NCBI RefSeq assembly: GCF_039871655.1
Contig: NZ_JBDPLZ010000009.1
Location: 62,001 to 126,000, forward strand
DNA: 64,000 nt
Origin: Actinocorallia sp039871655
GTDB lineage: Bacteria > Actinomycetota > Actinomycetes > Streptosporangiales > Streptosporangiaceae
Reading direction: 5' to 3'
In this document: positions 40,808 through 49,151 of the stretch, piece after piece
Numbering within the stretch: the stretch's first letter is position 1
How the letters are laid out: the number at the start of each line of letters is the position of its first letter
Program-made: the position numbers and the translations under genes
Notes under the pieces: generated by a model
Told to the model about the DNA's origin: nothing
What the model saw: only the letters and a program-made list of their open reading frames with translations
Database searches by the model: none

Positions 40808-41116
40808 ATGGCGGGACAGAAGATCCGCATCCGGCTCAAGGCCTACGACCACGAGGTCATTGACAGCTCGGCGAAGAAGATCGTTGAGACGGTGACGCGG
40901 ACGGGCGCCAAGGTCGCCGGCCCGGTACCGCTGCCGACCGAGAAGAACGTGTACTGCGTCATCCGCTCGCCGCACAAGTACAAGGACAGCCGCGAGCACT
41001 TCGAGATGCGCACGCACAAGCGGCTGATCGACATCATCGACCCCACCCCCAAGACGGTTGACTCGCTGATGCGGCTCGACCTCCCCGCGGGCGTGGACAT
41101 CGAGATCAAGCTCTGA
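40808..41116 (+). CDS. rpsJ: Ribosomal protein S10
   Basis: 102 aa, GQKIRIRLKAYDHEVID start and LPAGVDIEIKL end, both diagnostic. 30S head protein, also the NusE factor of transcription antitermination. First gene of the S10 operon. Confidence 0.99.
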   Translation: MAGQKIRIRLKAYDHEVIDSSAKKIVETVTRTGAKVAGPVPLPTEKNVYCVIRSPHKYKDSREHFEMRTHKRLIDIIDPTPKTVDSLMRLDLPAGVDIEIKL

Positions 41117-41129
41117 GGATCGACATCAC

Positions 41130-41786
41130 ATGAGCACCAACAGGAAGGGCGTCCTGGGCGAGAAGCTCGGGATGACCCAGGTCTACGACGATGAGGGCCG
41201 GATCGTTCCGGTGACCGTCGTCCTCGCCGGACCGAACGTCGTCACGCAGGTCCGCTCGACCGAGAAGGACGGCTACAACGCCGTGCAGCTCGGCTTCGGG
41301 CAGATCGACCCGCGTAAGGTCAACAAGCCGCTTGCGGGGCACTTCGAGAAGGCCGGCGTCACGCCGCGCCGCTACCTCGTCGAGCTGCGCACCGATGATG
41401 CCGCCGAGTACACGCCCGGTCAGGAGGTCCTGGCCTCGACCTTCGAGGCGGGCCAGAAGATCGACGTGACCGGCACCAGCAAGGGCAAGGGCTTCGCCGG
41501 TGTCATGAAGCGTCACGGCTTCGCCGGTCTGGGCGCCGGACACGGCGTGCAGCGCAAGCACCGCTCGCCCGGCTCCATCGGCGGCTGCGCGACTCCCGGT
41601 CGCGTCTTCAAGGGCCTGCGCATGGCCGGCCGCATGGGCTCGGCGCGCAAGACCATCCAGAACCTCACCGTGCACTCCGTGGACGCCGAGAAGAACCTCA
41701 TCCTGATCAAGGGTGCGGTCCCCGGCCCGAACGGCGGCCTGGTCCTGGTCCGTAACGCTGTGAAGAAGATGGAGGCCCAGTCATGA
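41130..41786 (+). CDS. rplC: Ribosomal protein L3
   Basis: 218 aa with the start KGVLGEKLGMTQVYDD and the conserved loop GFAGVMKRHGFAGLGAGHG that reaches the peptidyl transferase centre (the pleuromutilin/linezolid-relevant region). 13 bases after rpsJ; overlaps rplD by 4 bases. Confidence 0.99.
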   Translation: MSTNRKGVLGEKLGMTQVYDDEGRIVPVTVVLAGPNVVTQVRSTEKDGYNAVQLGFGQIDPRKVNKPLAGHFEKAGVTPRRYLVELRTDDAAEYTPGQEVLASTFEAGQKIDVTGTSKGKGFAGVMKRHGFAGLGAGHGVQRKHRSPGSIGGCATPGRVFKGLRMAGRMGSARKTIQNLTVHSVDAEKNLILIKGAVPGPNGGLVLVRNAVKKMEAQS

Positions 41787-42388
41787 CGAAGGTCAACGTC
41801 GAACTGGCACCCGAGATCTTCGAGGCCAAGGTCAACGTCCCGCTGATCCACCAGGTCGTGGTGGCCCAGCTCGCGGCCGCCCGCCAGGGCACGCACAAGA
41901 CCAAGACCCGTGGCGAGGTCCGTGGTGGCGGCAAGAAGCCGTACCGGCAGAAGGGCACCGGCCGCGCTCGTCAGGGCTCGACCCGCGCGCCGCAGTTCGC
42001 CGGCGGTGGCACCGTCCACGGCCCGCAGCCGCGTGACTACGCCCAGAAGACCCCGAAGAAGATGAAGGCGGCCGCGCTGCGCGGCGCGCTGAGCGACCGG
42101 GCCCGTGCCGGCCAGGTCCACGTCGTCGGCGCCCTGGTCGAGGGGGACACCCCCCGGACCAAGACCGCGGTCAAGGCGCTGCGCGAGGTCACTCAGGCCA
42201 CCCGCGTCCTGCTGGTCCTGGACCGCGAGGACGACCTGACCTGGAAGTCGCTGCGCAACGAGCCGAGCGTGCACGTCATCGTCGCCGACCAGCTGAACAC
42301 CTACGACGTCATGGTCAATGACGACGTCGTGTTCACCGAGAAGGGCTACGAGGAGTTCCTCGCCCACGCCAAGGGGAGTGCGAAGTGA
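41783..42388 (+). CDS. rplD: Ribosomal protein L4
   Basis: 201 aa; the extended loop KTKTRGEVRGGGKKPYRQKGTG-like region that lines the exit tunnel is present. ATGA overlaps on both sides (rplC and rplW) show tight translational coupling. Whether it represses this operon as in E. coli cannot be read from the sequence. Confidence 0.98.
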   Translation: MTKVNVELAPEIFEAKVNVPLIHQVVVAQLAAARQGTHKTKTRGEVRGGGKKPYRQKGTGRARQGSTRAPQFAGGGTVHGPQPRDYAQKTPKKMKAAALRGALSDRARAGQVHVVGALVEGDTPRTKTAVKALREVTQATRVLLVLDREDDLTWKSLRNEPSVHVIVADQLNTYDVMVNDDVVFTEKGYEEFLAHAKGSAK

Positions 42389-42684
42389 GCAGGATCTACG
42401 ACCCTCGGGACATTCTTCTCGCGCCGGTCGTGTCCGAGAAGTCCTACGGGCTGCTGGACGAGGGCAAGTACACGTTCCTCGTCGACCCCAGCGCTGACAA
42501 AGTCCAGATCCGCCAGGCGGTGGAGCAGGTCTTCGGCGTCAAGGTCGTCGGCGTGAACACGATCAACCGGCCGGGCAAGCGCAAGCGGACCCGCTACGGC
42601 TACGGCAAGCGCAAGGACACCAAGCGCGCCATCGTCAGCCTGGCGGAGGGCGAGCGGATCGACATTTTCGGGCCGCAGGCCTAA
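42385..42684 (+). CDS. rplW: Ribosomal protein L23
   Basis: 99 aa from GTG; opening DPRDILLAPVVSEKSYGLLDEGKYTF-like and end EGERIDIFGPQA. It sits at the tunnel exit and is the docking point for trigger factor, SRP and SecYEG. Overlaps rplD by 4 bases. Confidence 0.98.
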   Translation: MSRIYDPRDILLAPVVSEKSYGLLDEGKYTFLVDPSADKVQIRQAVEQVFGVKVVGVNTINRPGKRKRTRYGYGKRKDTKRAIVSLAEGERIDIFGPQA

Positions 42685-42722
42685 GGGCTCTGGCACCGAA
42701 CTGGATGGGATGAACGAAAAAG

Positions 42723-43556
42723 ATGGGCATCCGTAAGTACAAGCCGACGACTCCGGGTCGTCGTGGCTCCAGCGTGGCCGACTTCGTCGAGGTCACGCGC
42801 AGCGAGCCGGAGAAGTCGCTGCTGCGACCGCTCCCCAAGAAGGGCGGCCGTAACAACCACGGCCGCATCACCACCCGCCACCAGGGTGGCGGGCACAAGC
42901 GCGCCTACCGCCTCATCGACTTCCGTCGGGCGGACAAGGACGGCGTTCCCGCCAAGGTCGCGCACATCGAGTACGACCCCAACCGGACCGCGCGCATCGC
43001 GCTGCTGCACTACGCGGACGGTGAGAAGCGCTACATCCTGGCCCCGCAGGGCCTGCGGCAGGGTGACGCGGTGGAGAACGGCGCCGGCGCCGACATCAAG
43101 CCCGGCAACTGCCTCCCGCTGCGCAACATCCCGGCCGGTACCGTGGTGCACGCGATCGAGCTGCGTCCGGGCGGCGGCGCCAAGCTGGCCCGCTCCGCCG
43201 GTTCCGGCGCGCAGCTGCTGGCCAAGGAGGGCATGTACGCCACGCTGCGCATGCCGTCCGGCGAAATGCGCAAGGTCGACGTCCGGTGCCGCGCGACGGT
43301 GGGCGAGGTCGGCAACGCCGAGCAGTCCAACATCAACTGGGGCAAGGCCGGCCGTATGCGGTGGAAGGGCAAGCGCCCGACCGTCCGTGGTGTGGCCATG
43401 AACCCGATCGACCACCCGCACGGTGGTGGTGAGGGCAAGACCTCCGGTGGACGCCACCCGGTCAGCCCGTGGGGCCAGAAGGAAGGCCGGACCCGTAAGC
43501 CCGGCAAGCCCAGCGACAAGCTGATCGTCCGTCGTCGCAGCAACAAGAAGCGGTAG
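42723..43556 (+). CDS. rplB: Ribosomal protein L2
   Basis: 277 aa. MGIRKYKPTTPGRRG start and the key NPIDHPHGGGEGK loop with the His needed for peptidyl-transferase assembly. Needed for subunit joining. Confidence 0.99.
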   Translation: MGIRKYKPTTPGRRGSSVADFVEVTRSEPEKSLLRPLPKKGGRNNHGRITTRHQGGGHKRAYRLIDFRRADKDGVPAKVAHIEYDPNRTARIALLHYADGEKRYILAPQGLRQGDAVENGAGADIKPGNCLPLRNIPAGTVVHAIELRPGGGAKLARSAGSGAQLLAKEGMYATLRMPSGEMRKVDVRCRATVGEVGNAEQSNINWGKAGRMRWKGKRPTVRGVAMNPIDHPHGGGEGKTSGGRHPVSPWGQKEGRTRKPGKPSDKLIVRRRSNKKR

Positions 43557-43564
43557 GAGTCGTC

Positions 43565-43846
43565 ATGCCACGTAGCCTGAAGAAGGGGCCCTTCGTGGAC
43601 GACCACCTGATGAAAAAGGTGGAAGTCCAGAACGAGAAGGGGACCCACAACGTCATCAAGACGTGGTCGCGGCGCTCCATGATCGTGCCGGAGATGATCG
43701 GTCACACGATCGCCGTGCACGACGGCCGCAAGCACGTCCCGGTGTTCATCAGCGAGGCGATGGTCGGGCACAAGCTGGGCGAGTTCGCGCTCACCCGCAC
43801 GTTCCGCAGCCACGTCAAGGAAGACCGCCGCAGCCGCCGAGGCTGA
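43565..43846 (+). CDS. rpsS: Ribosomal protein S19
   Basis: 93 aa: PRSLKKGPFVDDHLMKKV start, then WSRRSMIVPEMIGHTIAVH. 30S head protein next to S13. Eight bases after rplB. Confidence 0.99.
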   Translation: MPRSLKKGPFVDDHLMKKVEVQNEKGTHNVIKTWSRRSMIVPEMIGHTIAVHDGRKHVPVFISEAMVGHKLGEFALTRTFRSHVKEDRRSRRG

Positions 43847-43874
43847 GCGCAGCAATCAGATGAGAGGAACAGTC

Positions 43875-44246
43875 ATGGAAGCCAGGGCCCAGGCGCGGTT
43901 CATCCGCGTCACGCCCAGGAAGGCCCGCCGTGTGGTGGACCTCATTCGTGGCCTGCCGGCCGCGGAGGCTCAGGCTGTGCTGCGCTTCGCCCCCCAGGCA
44001 GCCAGCGAGCCGGTCGGCAAGGTGCTCGACAGCGCCATCGCCAACGCCACCCACAACTTCAACCTGCCGCAGGACACGCTCGTCGTGGCCCGCACCTGGG
44101 TTGACGAGGGCCCGACCCTGAAGCGGTTCCGTCCGCGTGCCCAGGGTCGTGCGTACCGCATCAACAAGCGCACCAGCCACATCACCGTGGTTCTCGAATC
44201 CGTCGAGGACGGCGCGCCGGTCAAGAAGACAAGGAGGGCCCGGTAG
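43875..44246 (+). CDS. rplV: Ribosomal protein L22
   Basis: 123 aa. ATG at 43875 is preferred over 43860 because GAGAGG lies eight bases before it and MEARAQARFIRVTPRKAR is the family's start. Its beta-hairpin reaches the tunnel constriction (macrolide region). Shares a base with rpsC. Confidence 0.98.
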   Translation: MEARAQARFIRVTPRKARRVVDLIRGLPAAEAQAVLRFAPQAASEPVGKVLDSAIANATHNFNLPQDTLVVARTWVDEGPTLKRFRPRAQGRAYRINKRTSHITVVLESVEDGAPVKKTRRAR

Positions 44247-45085
44247 TGGGGCAGAAGATCAACCCGCACGGGTTCCGCCTGGGCATCACGACCGACTTCA
44301 AGAGCCGTTGGTACGCCGACAAGCTCTACAAGGACTACATCAAGGAAGACGTCGCGATCCGGCGCATGCTCACCAAGGGCATGGACCGGGCGGGCATCTC
44401 CAAGGTGGAGATCGAGCGCACCCGTGACCGCGTCCGCGTCGACATCCACACCGCCCGGCCGGGCATCGTCATCGGCCGCCGCGGCGCGGAGGCCGACCGC
44501 ATCCGCGGCGACCTGGAGAAGCTGACCGGCAAGCAGGTCCAGCTGAACATCCTCGAGGTCAAGAACCCCGAGATGGACGCGCAGCTGGTCGCCCAGGGCG
44601 TGGCCGAGCAGCTGTCCAGCCGTGTCGCGTTCCGTCGCGCCATGCGCAAGGCGATCCAGTCCACGATGAAGTCCGGCGCCAAGGGCATCAAGGTCCAGTG
44701 CTCCGGTCGTCTGGGCGGCGCCGAGATGTCCCGGTCGGAGTTCTACCGCGAGGGCCAGGTGCCGCTGCACACCCTGCGCGCGGACATCGACTACGGCTTC
44801 TACGAGGCCCGGACCACCTTCGGCCGTATCGGCGTGAAGGTCTGGATCTACAAGGGTGACGCCGCCGCGACCCGCGCCGAGCGCGAGCAGCGGGCCGCCG
44901 CCCAGCGCGCCGGCGCCGGTGCCGGCGGCGAGCGCCGCGGTGGCGACCGCCGCGGCAGGGGTGGCGAGCGTCCGGCCCGCGGCGGTGCCCGCCGCGGCGG
45001 TGGCGAGCGCGCCCCCCGTCAGCAGAACGCAGAGAACACCGCGCCGGCCGCCCCCGAGGCGACCCAGGCGCCTGAGGGGAGCTGA
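44246..45085 (+). CDS. rpsC: Ribosomal protein S3
   Basis: 279 aa from GTG. KH domain with GRRGAEADRIRGDL and a conserved C-terminal domain (DIDYGFYEARTTFGRIGVKVWIYKG). A 65-residue tail rich in Arg, Gly and Ala (GGERRGGDRRGRGG pattern) follows; such extended S3 tails are common in actinobacteria and are not needed for the core fold. Confidence 0.99.
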   Translation: MGQKINPHGFRLGITTDFKSRWYADKLYKDYIKEDVAIRRMLTKGMDRAGISKVEIERTRDRVRVDIHTARPGIVIGRRGAEADRIRGDLEKLTGKQVQLNILEVKNPEMDAQLVAQGVAEQLSSRVAFRRAMRKAIQSTMKSGAKGIKVQCSGRLGGAEMSRSEFYREGQVPLHTLRADIDYGFYEARTTFGRIGVKVWIYKGDAAATRAEREQRAAAQRAGAGAGGERRGGDRRGRGGERPARGGARRGGGERAPRQQNAENTAPAAPEATQAPEGS

Positions 45086-45090
45086 ATTCC

Positions 45091-45507
45091 ATGCTGATCC
45101 CTCGCAGGGTCAAGCACCGTAAGCAGCACCACCCGAAGCGCCGGGGAATGGCCAAGGGCGGTACGAAGGTGACCTTTGGCGAGTACGGCATCCAGGCTGT
45201 CGAGGGTCACTACGTGACCAACCGGCAGATCGAGTCCGCTCGTATCGCCATGACCCGTCACATCAAGCGTGGTGGCAAGGTGTGGATCAACATCTTCCCG
45301 GACCGCCCGCTGACCAAGAAGCCCGCCGAGACCCGCATGGGTTCCGGTAAGGGTTCGCCCGAGTGGTGGATCGCGAACGTCAAGCCCGGCCGGGTCATGT
45401 TCGAGCTGTCCTACCCGAACGAAGAGATCGCTCGTGAGGCGCTCACCCGCGCCATCCACAAGCTGCCCATGAAGTGCCGGATCGTGAAGAGGGAGGTGGG
45501 CGAGTAA
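45091..45507 (+). CDS. rplP: Ribosomal protein L16
   Basis: 138 aa, MLIPRRVKHRKQHHPKRRGMAKGG-type start. It lies near the A-site tRNA elbow; the Arg-rich MTRHIKRGGKVWINIFPD segment is conserved. The stop shares a base with rpmC. Confidence 0.99.
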   Translation: MLIPRRVKHRKQHHPKRRGMAKGGTKVTFGEYGIQAVEGHYVTNRQIESARIAMTRHIKRGGKVWINIFPDRPLTKKPAETRMGSGKGSPEWWIANVKPGRVMFELSYPNEEIAREALTRAIHKLPMKCRIVKREVGE

Positions 45508-45737
45508 TGGCGAGCAAGACCGTCGACGACCTGCGCACCCAGCCCGAGGACGAGCTGGTGACCAAGCTGAAGGAATTCAAGGAGGAGCTGTTCAACCTCC
45601 GGTTCCAGGCGGCTACCGGTCAGCTGGAGAACCACGGGCGGCTGCGGACGGTCAAGCGTGAGATCGCCCGCATCTACACCGTGATGCGGGAGCGCGAGCT
45701 CGGCATCGTCACCGTTGCCGAGGAGGGCGAGAAGTGA
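45507..45737 (+). CDS. rpmC: Ribosomal protein L29
   Basis: 76 aa beginning MASKTVDDLRTQ; an in-frame ATG at 45474 lies inside rplP and is rejected because the TAATG junction and family length fit the later start. Two-helix protein at the tunnel exit (ELFNLRFQAATGQLEN motif). Confidence 0.97.
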   Translation: MASKTVDDLRTQPEDELVTKLKEFKEELFNLRFQAATGQLENHGRLRTVKREIARIYTVMRERELGIVTVAEEGEK

Positions 45738-46012
45738 GCGAGACCACCGAGAGCACCGAGGTGCGGGGCAACCGGAAGGTCCGCGAGGGCCTGGTCGTCA
45801 GCGACAAGATGGACAAGACCGTCGTCGTCGCCGTCGAGGACCGCGTCAAGCACCGGCTGTACGGCAAGATCATCCGCCGTACCACCAAGTACAAGGCTCA
45901 CGACGAGGCCAACGCGTGCGGCGTCGGCGACCGGGTCCGCCTGATGGAGACCCGTCCGCTGTCGGCCACCAAGCGCTGGCGCGTCGTCGAGATCCTCGAG
46001 AAGGCCAAGTAA
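45734..46012 (+). CDS. rpsQ: Ribosomal protein S17
   Basis: 92 aa from GTG, with a short acidic N-terminal extension (SETTESTE) before RKVREGLVVSDKMDKTVVV. Primary 16S rRNA binding protein. Overlaps rpmC by 4 bases. Confidence 0.98.
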   Translation: MSETTESTEVRGNRKVREGLVVSDKMDKTVVVAVEDRVKHRLYGKIIRRTTKYKAHDEANACGVGDRVRLMETRPLSATKRWRVVEILEKAK

Positions 46013-46036
46013 AACCGGCCACAAGAACTGGAGACT

Positions 46037-46119
46037 GCGGGGGGTGATGTTCCGCCCCCCGCACTCCCCCTCGGGCCAGGCCCGGGGGCAAATCCACCAG
46101 GCTCCACCCCTGGGTGGAG
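46037..46119 (+). promoter_or_regulatory. Three consecutive hairpins between rpsQ and rplN
   Basis: GCGGGGGG (46037-46044) with CCCCCCGC (46055-46062); a CCCCCTCGGGC/GCCCGGGGG fold (about 46066-46088); and CTCCACCC (46102-46109) with GGGTGGAG (46112-46119). None has a T run. They fill the 135-base gap at the border of the S10 and spc operons and probably control read-through, RNA processing or stability. Confidence 0.55.
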
Positions 46120-46147
46120 AACCGGTGAGAACCCACAGGAGTTAGAA

Positions 46148-46516
46148 GTGATCCAGCAGGAGTCGCGACTCAAGGTCGCCGACAACACCGGTGCAAAGGA
46201 GATCCTTTGCATCCGTGTTCTCGGTGGCTCTGGTCGGCGCTATGCGGGCATCGGCGACATCATCGTCGCCACGGTGAAGGACGCCCTTCCCGCGGCCGGT
46301 GTGAAGAAGGGCGACGTGGTCAAGGCCGTCGTCGTCCGTACGCGTAAGGAGGTCCGTCGTCCCGACGGCTCCTACATTCGTTTCGACGAGAACGCGGCCG
46401 TGCTCATCAAGGACGGCGGGGACCCGCGGGGCACCCGTATCTTCGGCCCGGTCGGCCGCGAGCTGCGCGACAAGAAGTTCATGCGCATCGTCTCGCTCGC
46501 GCCGGAGGTGCTGTAA
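46148..46516 (+). CDS. rplN: Ribosomal protein L14
   Basis: 122 aa from GTG, IQQESRLKVADNTGAKEILCI start and FMRIVSLAPEVL end. It forms the L14-L19-S12/16S intersubunit bridge area. First gene of the spc operon; overlaps rplX by one base. Confidence 0.99.
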   Translation: MIQQESRLKVADNTGAKEILCIRVLGGSGRRYAGIGDIIVATVKDALPAAGVKKGDVVKAVVVRTRKEVRRPDGSYIRFDENAAVLIKDGGDPRGTRIFGPVGRELRDKKFMRIVSLAPEVL

Positions 46517-46818
46517 TGAAGATTCGCAAGGGCGACGAGGTCGTCATCATCGCCGGTAAGTCCAAGGGCGCCACCGGCAAGGTCATCGCCGTCGACCTGA
46601 AGCGCGATCGCGTCACGGTCGAGGGTGCCAACCTCATCAAGAAGAACACCAAGGTGGACGCCCAGGGCAAGGGCGGCGGGATCGTCACCGTCGAGGCGCC
46701 GCTGCACGTCAGCAACGTCGCCCTGGTCGAGGACGGCAAGCCGACTCGCGTGGGCTACCGCATCGACGAAGACGGCAAGAAGGTCCGGATCTCGCGTCGC
46801 ACCGGCAAGGAGATCTGA
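46516..46818 (+). CDS. rplX: Ribosomal protein L24
   Basis: 100 aa with an N-terminal KOW motif (KIRKGDEVVIIAGKSKGATGKV). Assembly initiator of the 50S subunit. Two bases before rplE. Confidence 0.98.
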   Translation: MKIRKGDEVVIIAGKSKGATGKVIAVDLKRDRVTVEGANLIKKNTKVDAQGKGGGIVTVEAPLHVSNVALVEDGKPTRVGYRIDEDGKKVRISRRTGKEI

Positions 46819-46820
46819 CT

Positions 46821-47390
46821 ATGACCGAGACTTCCGTCGAGATCCCGCAGCCGCGGCTCAAGCTGCGGTACCGCGAGGAGATCCGGACTGCCATGCAGGA
46901 GCAGTTCGGTTACGCCAACGTGATGCAGATCCCCGGTCTGACCAAGATCGTGGTGAACATGGGTGTGGGCGAGGCCGCCCGCGACGCCAAGCTGATCGAG
47001 GGTGCCGTCAAGGACCTGACCGCCATCACCGGCCAGAAGCCGGCCGTGGCCCGGGCCAAGAAGTCCATCGCGCAGTTCAAGCTGCGCGAGGGCATGCCGA
47101 TCGGCGCGCACGTCACGCTGCGCGGCGACCGCATGTGGGAGTTCCTGGACCGGCTGCTGAGCCTGGCGCTGCCGCGGATCCGTGACTTCCGCGGCCTGTC
47201 GCCCAAGCAGTTCGACGGCAACGGCAACTACACCTTCGGTCTGACCGAGCAGGTCATGTTCCACGAGGTCGACGTCGACAAGGTCGACCGGCAGCGCGGC
47301 ATGGACATCACCGTCGTGACGACCGCCACGAATGACGAAGAGGGCCGGGCGCTCCTGAAGCTCCTCGGCTTCCCGTTCAAGGAGGCCTGA
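46821..47390 (+). CDS. rplE: Ribosomal protein L5
   Basis: 189 aa with PRLKLRYREEI and IPGLTKIVVNMGVGEA; binds 5S rRNA and contacts S13 in the intersubunit bridge. ATG is preceded by the rplX stop by two bases. Confidence 0.99.
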   Translation: MTETSVEIPQPRLKLRYREEIRTAMQEQFGYANVMQIPGLTKIVVNMGVGEAARDAKLIEGAVKDLTAITGQKPAVARAKKSIAQFKLREGMPIGAHVTLRGDRMWEFLDRLLSLALPRIRDFRGLSPKQFDGNGNYTFGLTEQVMFHEVDVDKVDRQRGMDITVVTTATNDEEGRALLKLLGFPFKEA

Positions 47391-47392
47391 GA

Positions 47393-47578
47393 ATGGCGAA
47401 GACCGCTCTGATCGCCAAGGCTGCTCGCAAGCCGAAGTTCAAGGTGCGCGGCTACACCCGCTGCTCCCGCTGCGGCCGGCCGCACTCCGTCTACCGCAAG
47501 TTCGGCCTGTGCCGTGTCTGCTTCCGGGAGATGGCGCACCGGGGCGAGCTGCCCGGCATCACCAAGTCGAGCTGGTAG
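47393..47578 (+). CDS. rpsN: Ribosomal protein S14, zinc-binding (short) type
   Basis: 61 aa with Cys24, Cys27, Cys40 and Cys43 forming the zinc knuckle (CSRC ... CRVC). This is the short, C+ type; a zinc-free paralogue used in zinc starvation would be elsewhere in the genome if present. Two bases after rplE. Confidence 0.99.
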   Translation: MAKTALIAKAARKPKFKVRGYTRCSRCGRPHSVYRKFGLCRVCFREMAHRGELPGITKSSW

Positions 47579-47775
47579 GAAGAACACGCAGATCACGCAT
47601 GGCGGCCGCCGATTCGGCGGTCGCGGTGCGGATCGCGTACCGTACGTACAACAGACCGGGCGCCCGATTCTCAGATGGCGCCCATGACCACGCTGTAGGT
47701 CCGTAGGGTCCCGATGCCCCCCCGAGGGGTGGGCCGGGGCAGCTGGAAACCGCAGTGAGGGAGGGCCAGCAGGCC
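47579..47775 (+). other. 197-base rpsN-rpsH spacer with an inverted repeat
   Basis: An unusually long gap inside the spc operon. GGCCGCCG/CGGCGGTC can pair around ATT near 47600-47622, and a palindrome-rich CGTACCGTACGTAC stretch follows at 47636-47649. No gene or clear promoter hexamers can be supported; an internal promoter or processing site is possible. Confidence 0.4.
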
Positions 47776-48174
47776 ATGACGATGACCGACCCGATCGCAG
47801 ACATGCTCACGCGTCTGCGTAACGCGAACTCGGCATACCACGACACCGTGGCGATGCCGTACTCGAAGATCAAGGCGCACATCTCCGAGATCCTCCAGCA
47901 GGAGGGCTACATCTCGGGGTGGCACGTCGAGGATGCCGAAGTCGGCAAGAAGCTCGTGATCGACCTGAAGTTCGGGCCGACCCGCGAGCGCTCCATCGCC
48001 GGCATCAAGCGCGTTTCCAAGCCCGGTCTCCGGGTCTACGCGAAGAAGGACAACCTGCCGAAGGTCCTGGGCGGACTGGGCGTCGCGATCATCTCGACGT
48101 CCTCCGGCCTCATGACCGACAAGCAGGCCGGCAAGCGCGGCGTGGGCGGCGAAGTCCTCGCCTACGTCTGGTAA
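47776..48174 (+). CDS. rpsH: Ribosomal protein S8
   Basis: 132 aa beginning MTMTDPIADMLTRLRNANSAYHD, the usual actinobacterial start; an in-frame GTG/ATG earlier adds an unrelated tail. Ends GGEVLAYVW. S8 binds helix 21 of 16S rRNA and in E. coli represses the spc operon; here its own leader is the long spacer just before it. Confidence 0.98.
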   Translation: MTMTDPIADMLTRLRNANSAYHDTVAMPYSKIKAHISEILQQEGYISGWHVEDAEVGKKLVIDLKFGPTRERSIAGIKRVSKPGLRVYAKKDNLPKVLGGLGVAIISTSSGLMTDKQAGKRGVGGEVLAYVW

Positions 48175-48191
48175 CGGAAGGAGAATCAGAC

Positions 48192-48728
48192 ATGTCACGT
48201 ATTGGACGTCTGCCGATCTCCGTTCCCGGCGGAGTCGAGGTCAAGATCGATGGCCAGCTGGTCACGGTCAAGGGCCCGAAGGGCACTCTCGAGCACAAGA
48301 TCGCCGAGCCGATCAAGGCCGAGCTCAGCGACGGTGTGATCACGGTCACCCGTCCCAATGACATCAACACGGTTCGCGGCCTGCACGGCCTGAGCCGCAC
48401 CTTGATCTTCAACATGATCGTCGGGGTGACCCAGGGTTACGTCAAGACCCTCGAGATCCAGGGCGTCGGTTACCGCGTCGTGGCCAAGGGCAGGGACCTC
48501 GAGTTCTCCCTCGGCTACAGCCACCCGATCCTGGTGAAGGCCCCCGAAGGCATCACCTTCACGGTGGAGAAGCCGACCCTGTTCAAGGTCGAGGGCATCG
48601 ACAAGCAGCAGGTCGGCGAGATCTCTGCGAACATCCGCAAGCTGCGCAAGCCCGACCCGTACAAGGGCAAGGGTGTGCGGTACCAGGGTGAGCAGATCCG
48701 CCGCAAGGTCGGAAAGGCTGGTAAGTAG
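48192..48728 (+). CDS. rplF: Ribosomal protein L6
   Basis: 178 aa, MSRIGRLPISVPGGVEV start, two duplicated domains, and the late EISANIRKLRKPDPYKGKGVRY block that contacts the sarcin-ricin loop region. GGAGA upstream. Confidence 0.98.
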   Translation: MSRIGRLPISVPGGVEVKIDGQLVTVKGPKGTLEHKIAEPIKAELSDGVITVTRPNDINTVRGLHGLSRTLIFNMIVGVTQGYVKTLEIQGVGYRVVAKGRDLEFSLGYSHPILVKAPEGITFTVEKPTLFKVEGIDKQQVGEISANIRKLRKPDPYKGKGVRYQGEQIRRKVGKAGK

Positions 48729-48730
48729 TC

Positions 48731-49117
48731 ATGGCTGGCACCAAGGGCCTGTTCCGGAAGGGAACGAGCAAGCGGGCCTCCTCCCGCAAGCGCCGTCACC
48801 TTCGGGTCCGCAAGAAGGTCGTCGGCACGGCTACGCGCCCGCGGCTCATCGTGACCCGTTCCACCAAGCACGTCTTCGTCCAGGTCGTGGACGACACCGT
48901 CGGCAAGACGGTCGCGTCCGCCTCGACCATGGAGGCCGCGCTGCGCGCCGCCGAGGGCGACAAGACCGCCAAGTCGCGTGAGGTCGGCAAGCTGGTCGCC
49001 GAGCGCGCCAAGGCCGCCGGCGTCGAGGCCGTCGTCTTCGACCGCGCGGGCAACAAGTACCACGGCCGCGTCGCCGCCGTCGCGGACGGCGCTCGTGAGG
49101 GGGGTCTCGCACTGTGA
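48731..49117 (+). CDS. rplR: Ribosomal protein L18
   Basis: 128 aa; basic N-terminus (KGTSKRASSRKRRHLRVRKK) then RLIVTRSTKHVFVQVVDD. With L5 it binds 5S rRNA in the central protuberance. Confidence 0.98.
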   Translation: MAGTKGLFRKGTSKRASSRKRRHLRVRKKVVGTATRPRLIVTRSTKHVFVQVVDDTVGKTVASASTMEAALRAAEGDKTAKSREVGKLVAERAKAAGVEAVVFDRAGNKYHGRVAAVADGAREGGLAL

Positions 49118-49151
49118 CCCCCACGATTACGTCTGAGAAGAGGAACCACTA

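Noticed and set aside
39277..40839. Minus-strand open frame of 520 codons opposite tuf
   Set aside because: Antisense to elongation factor Tu, without any recognisable domain.
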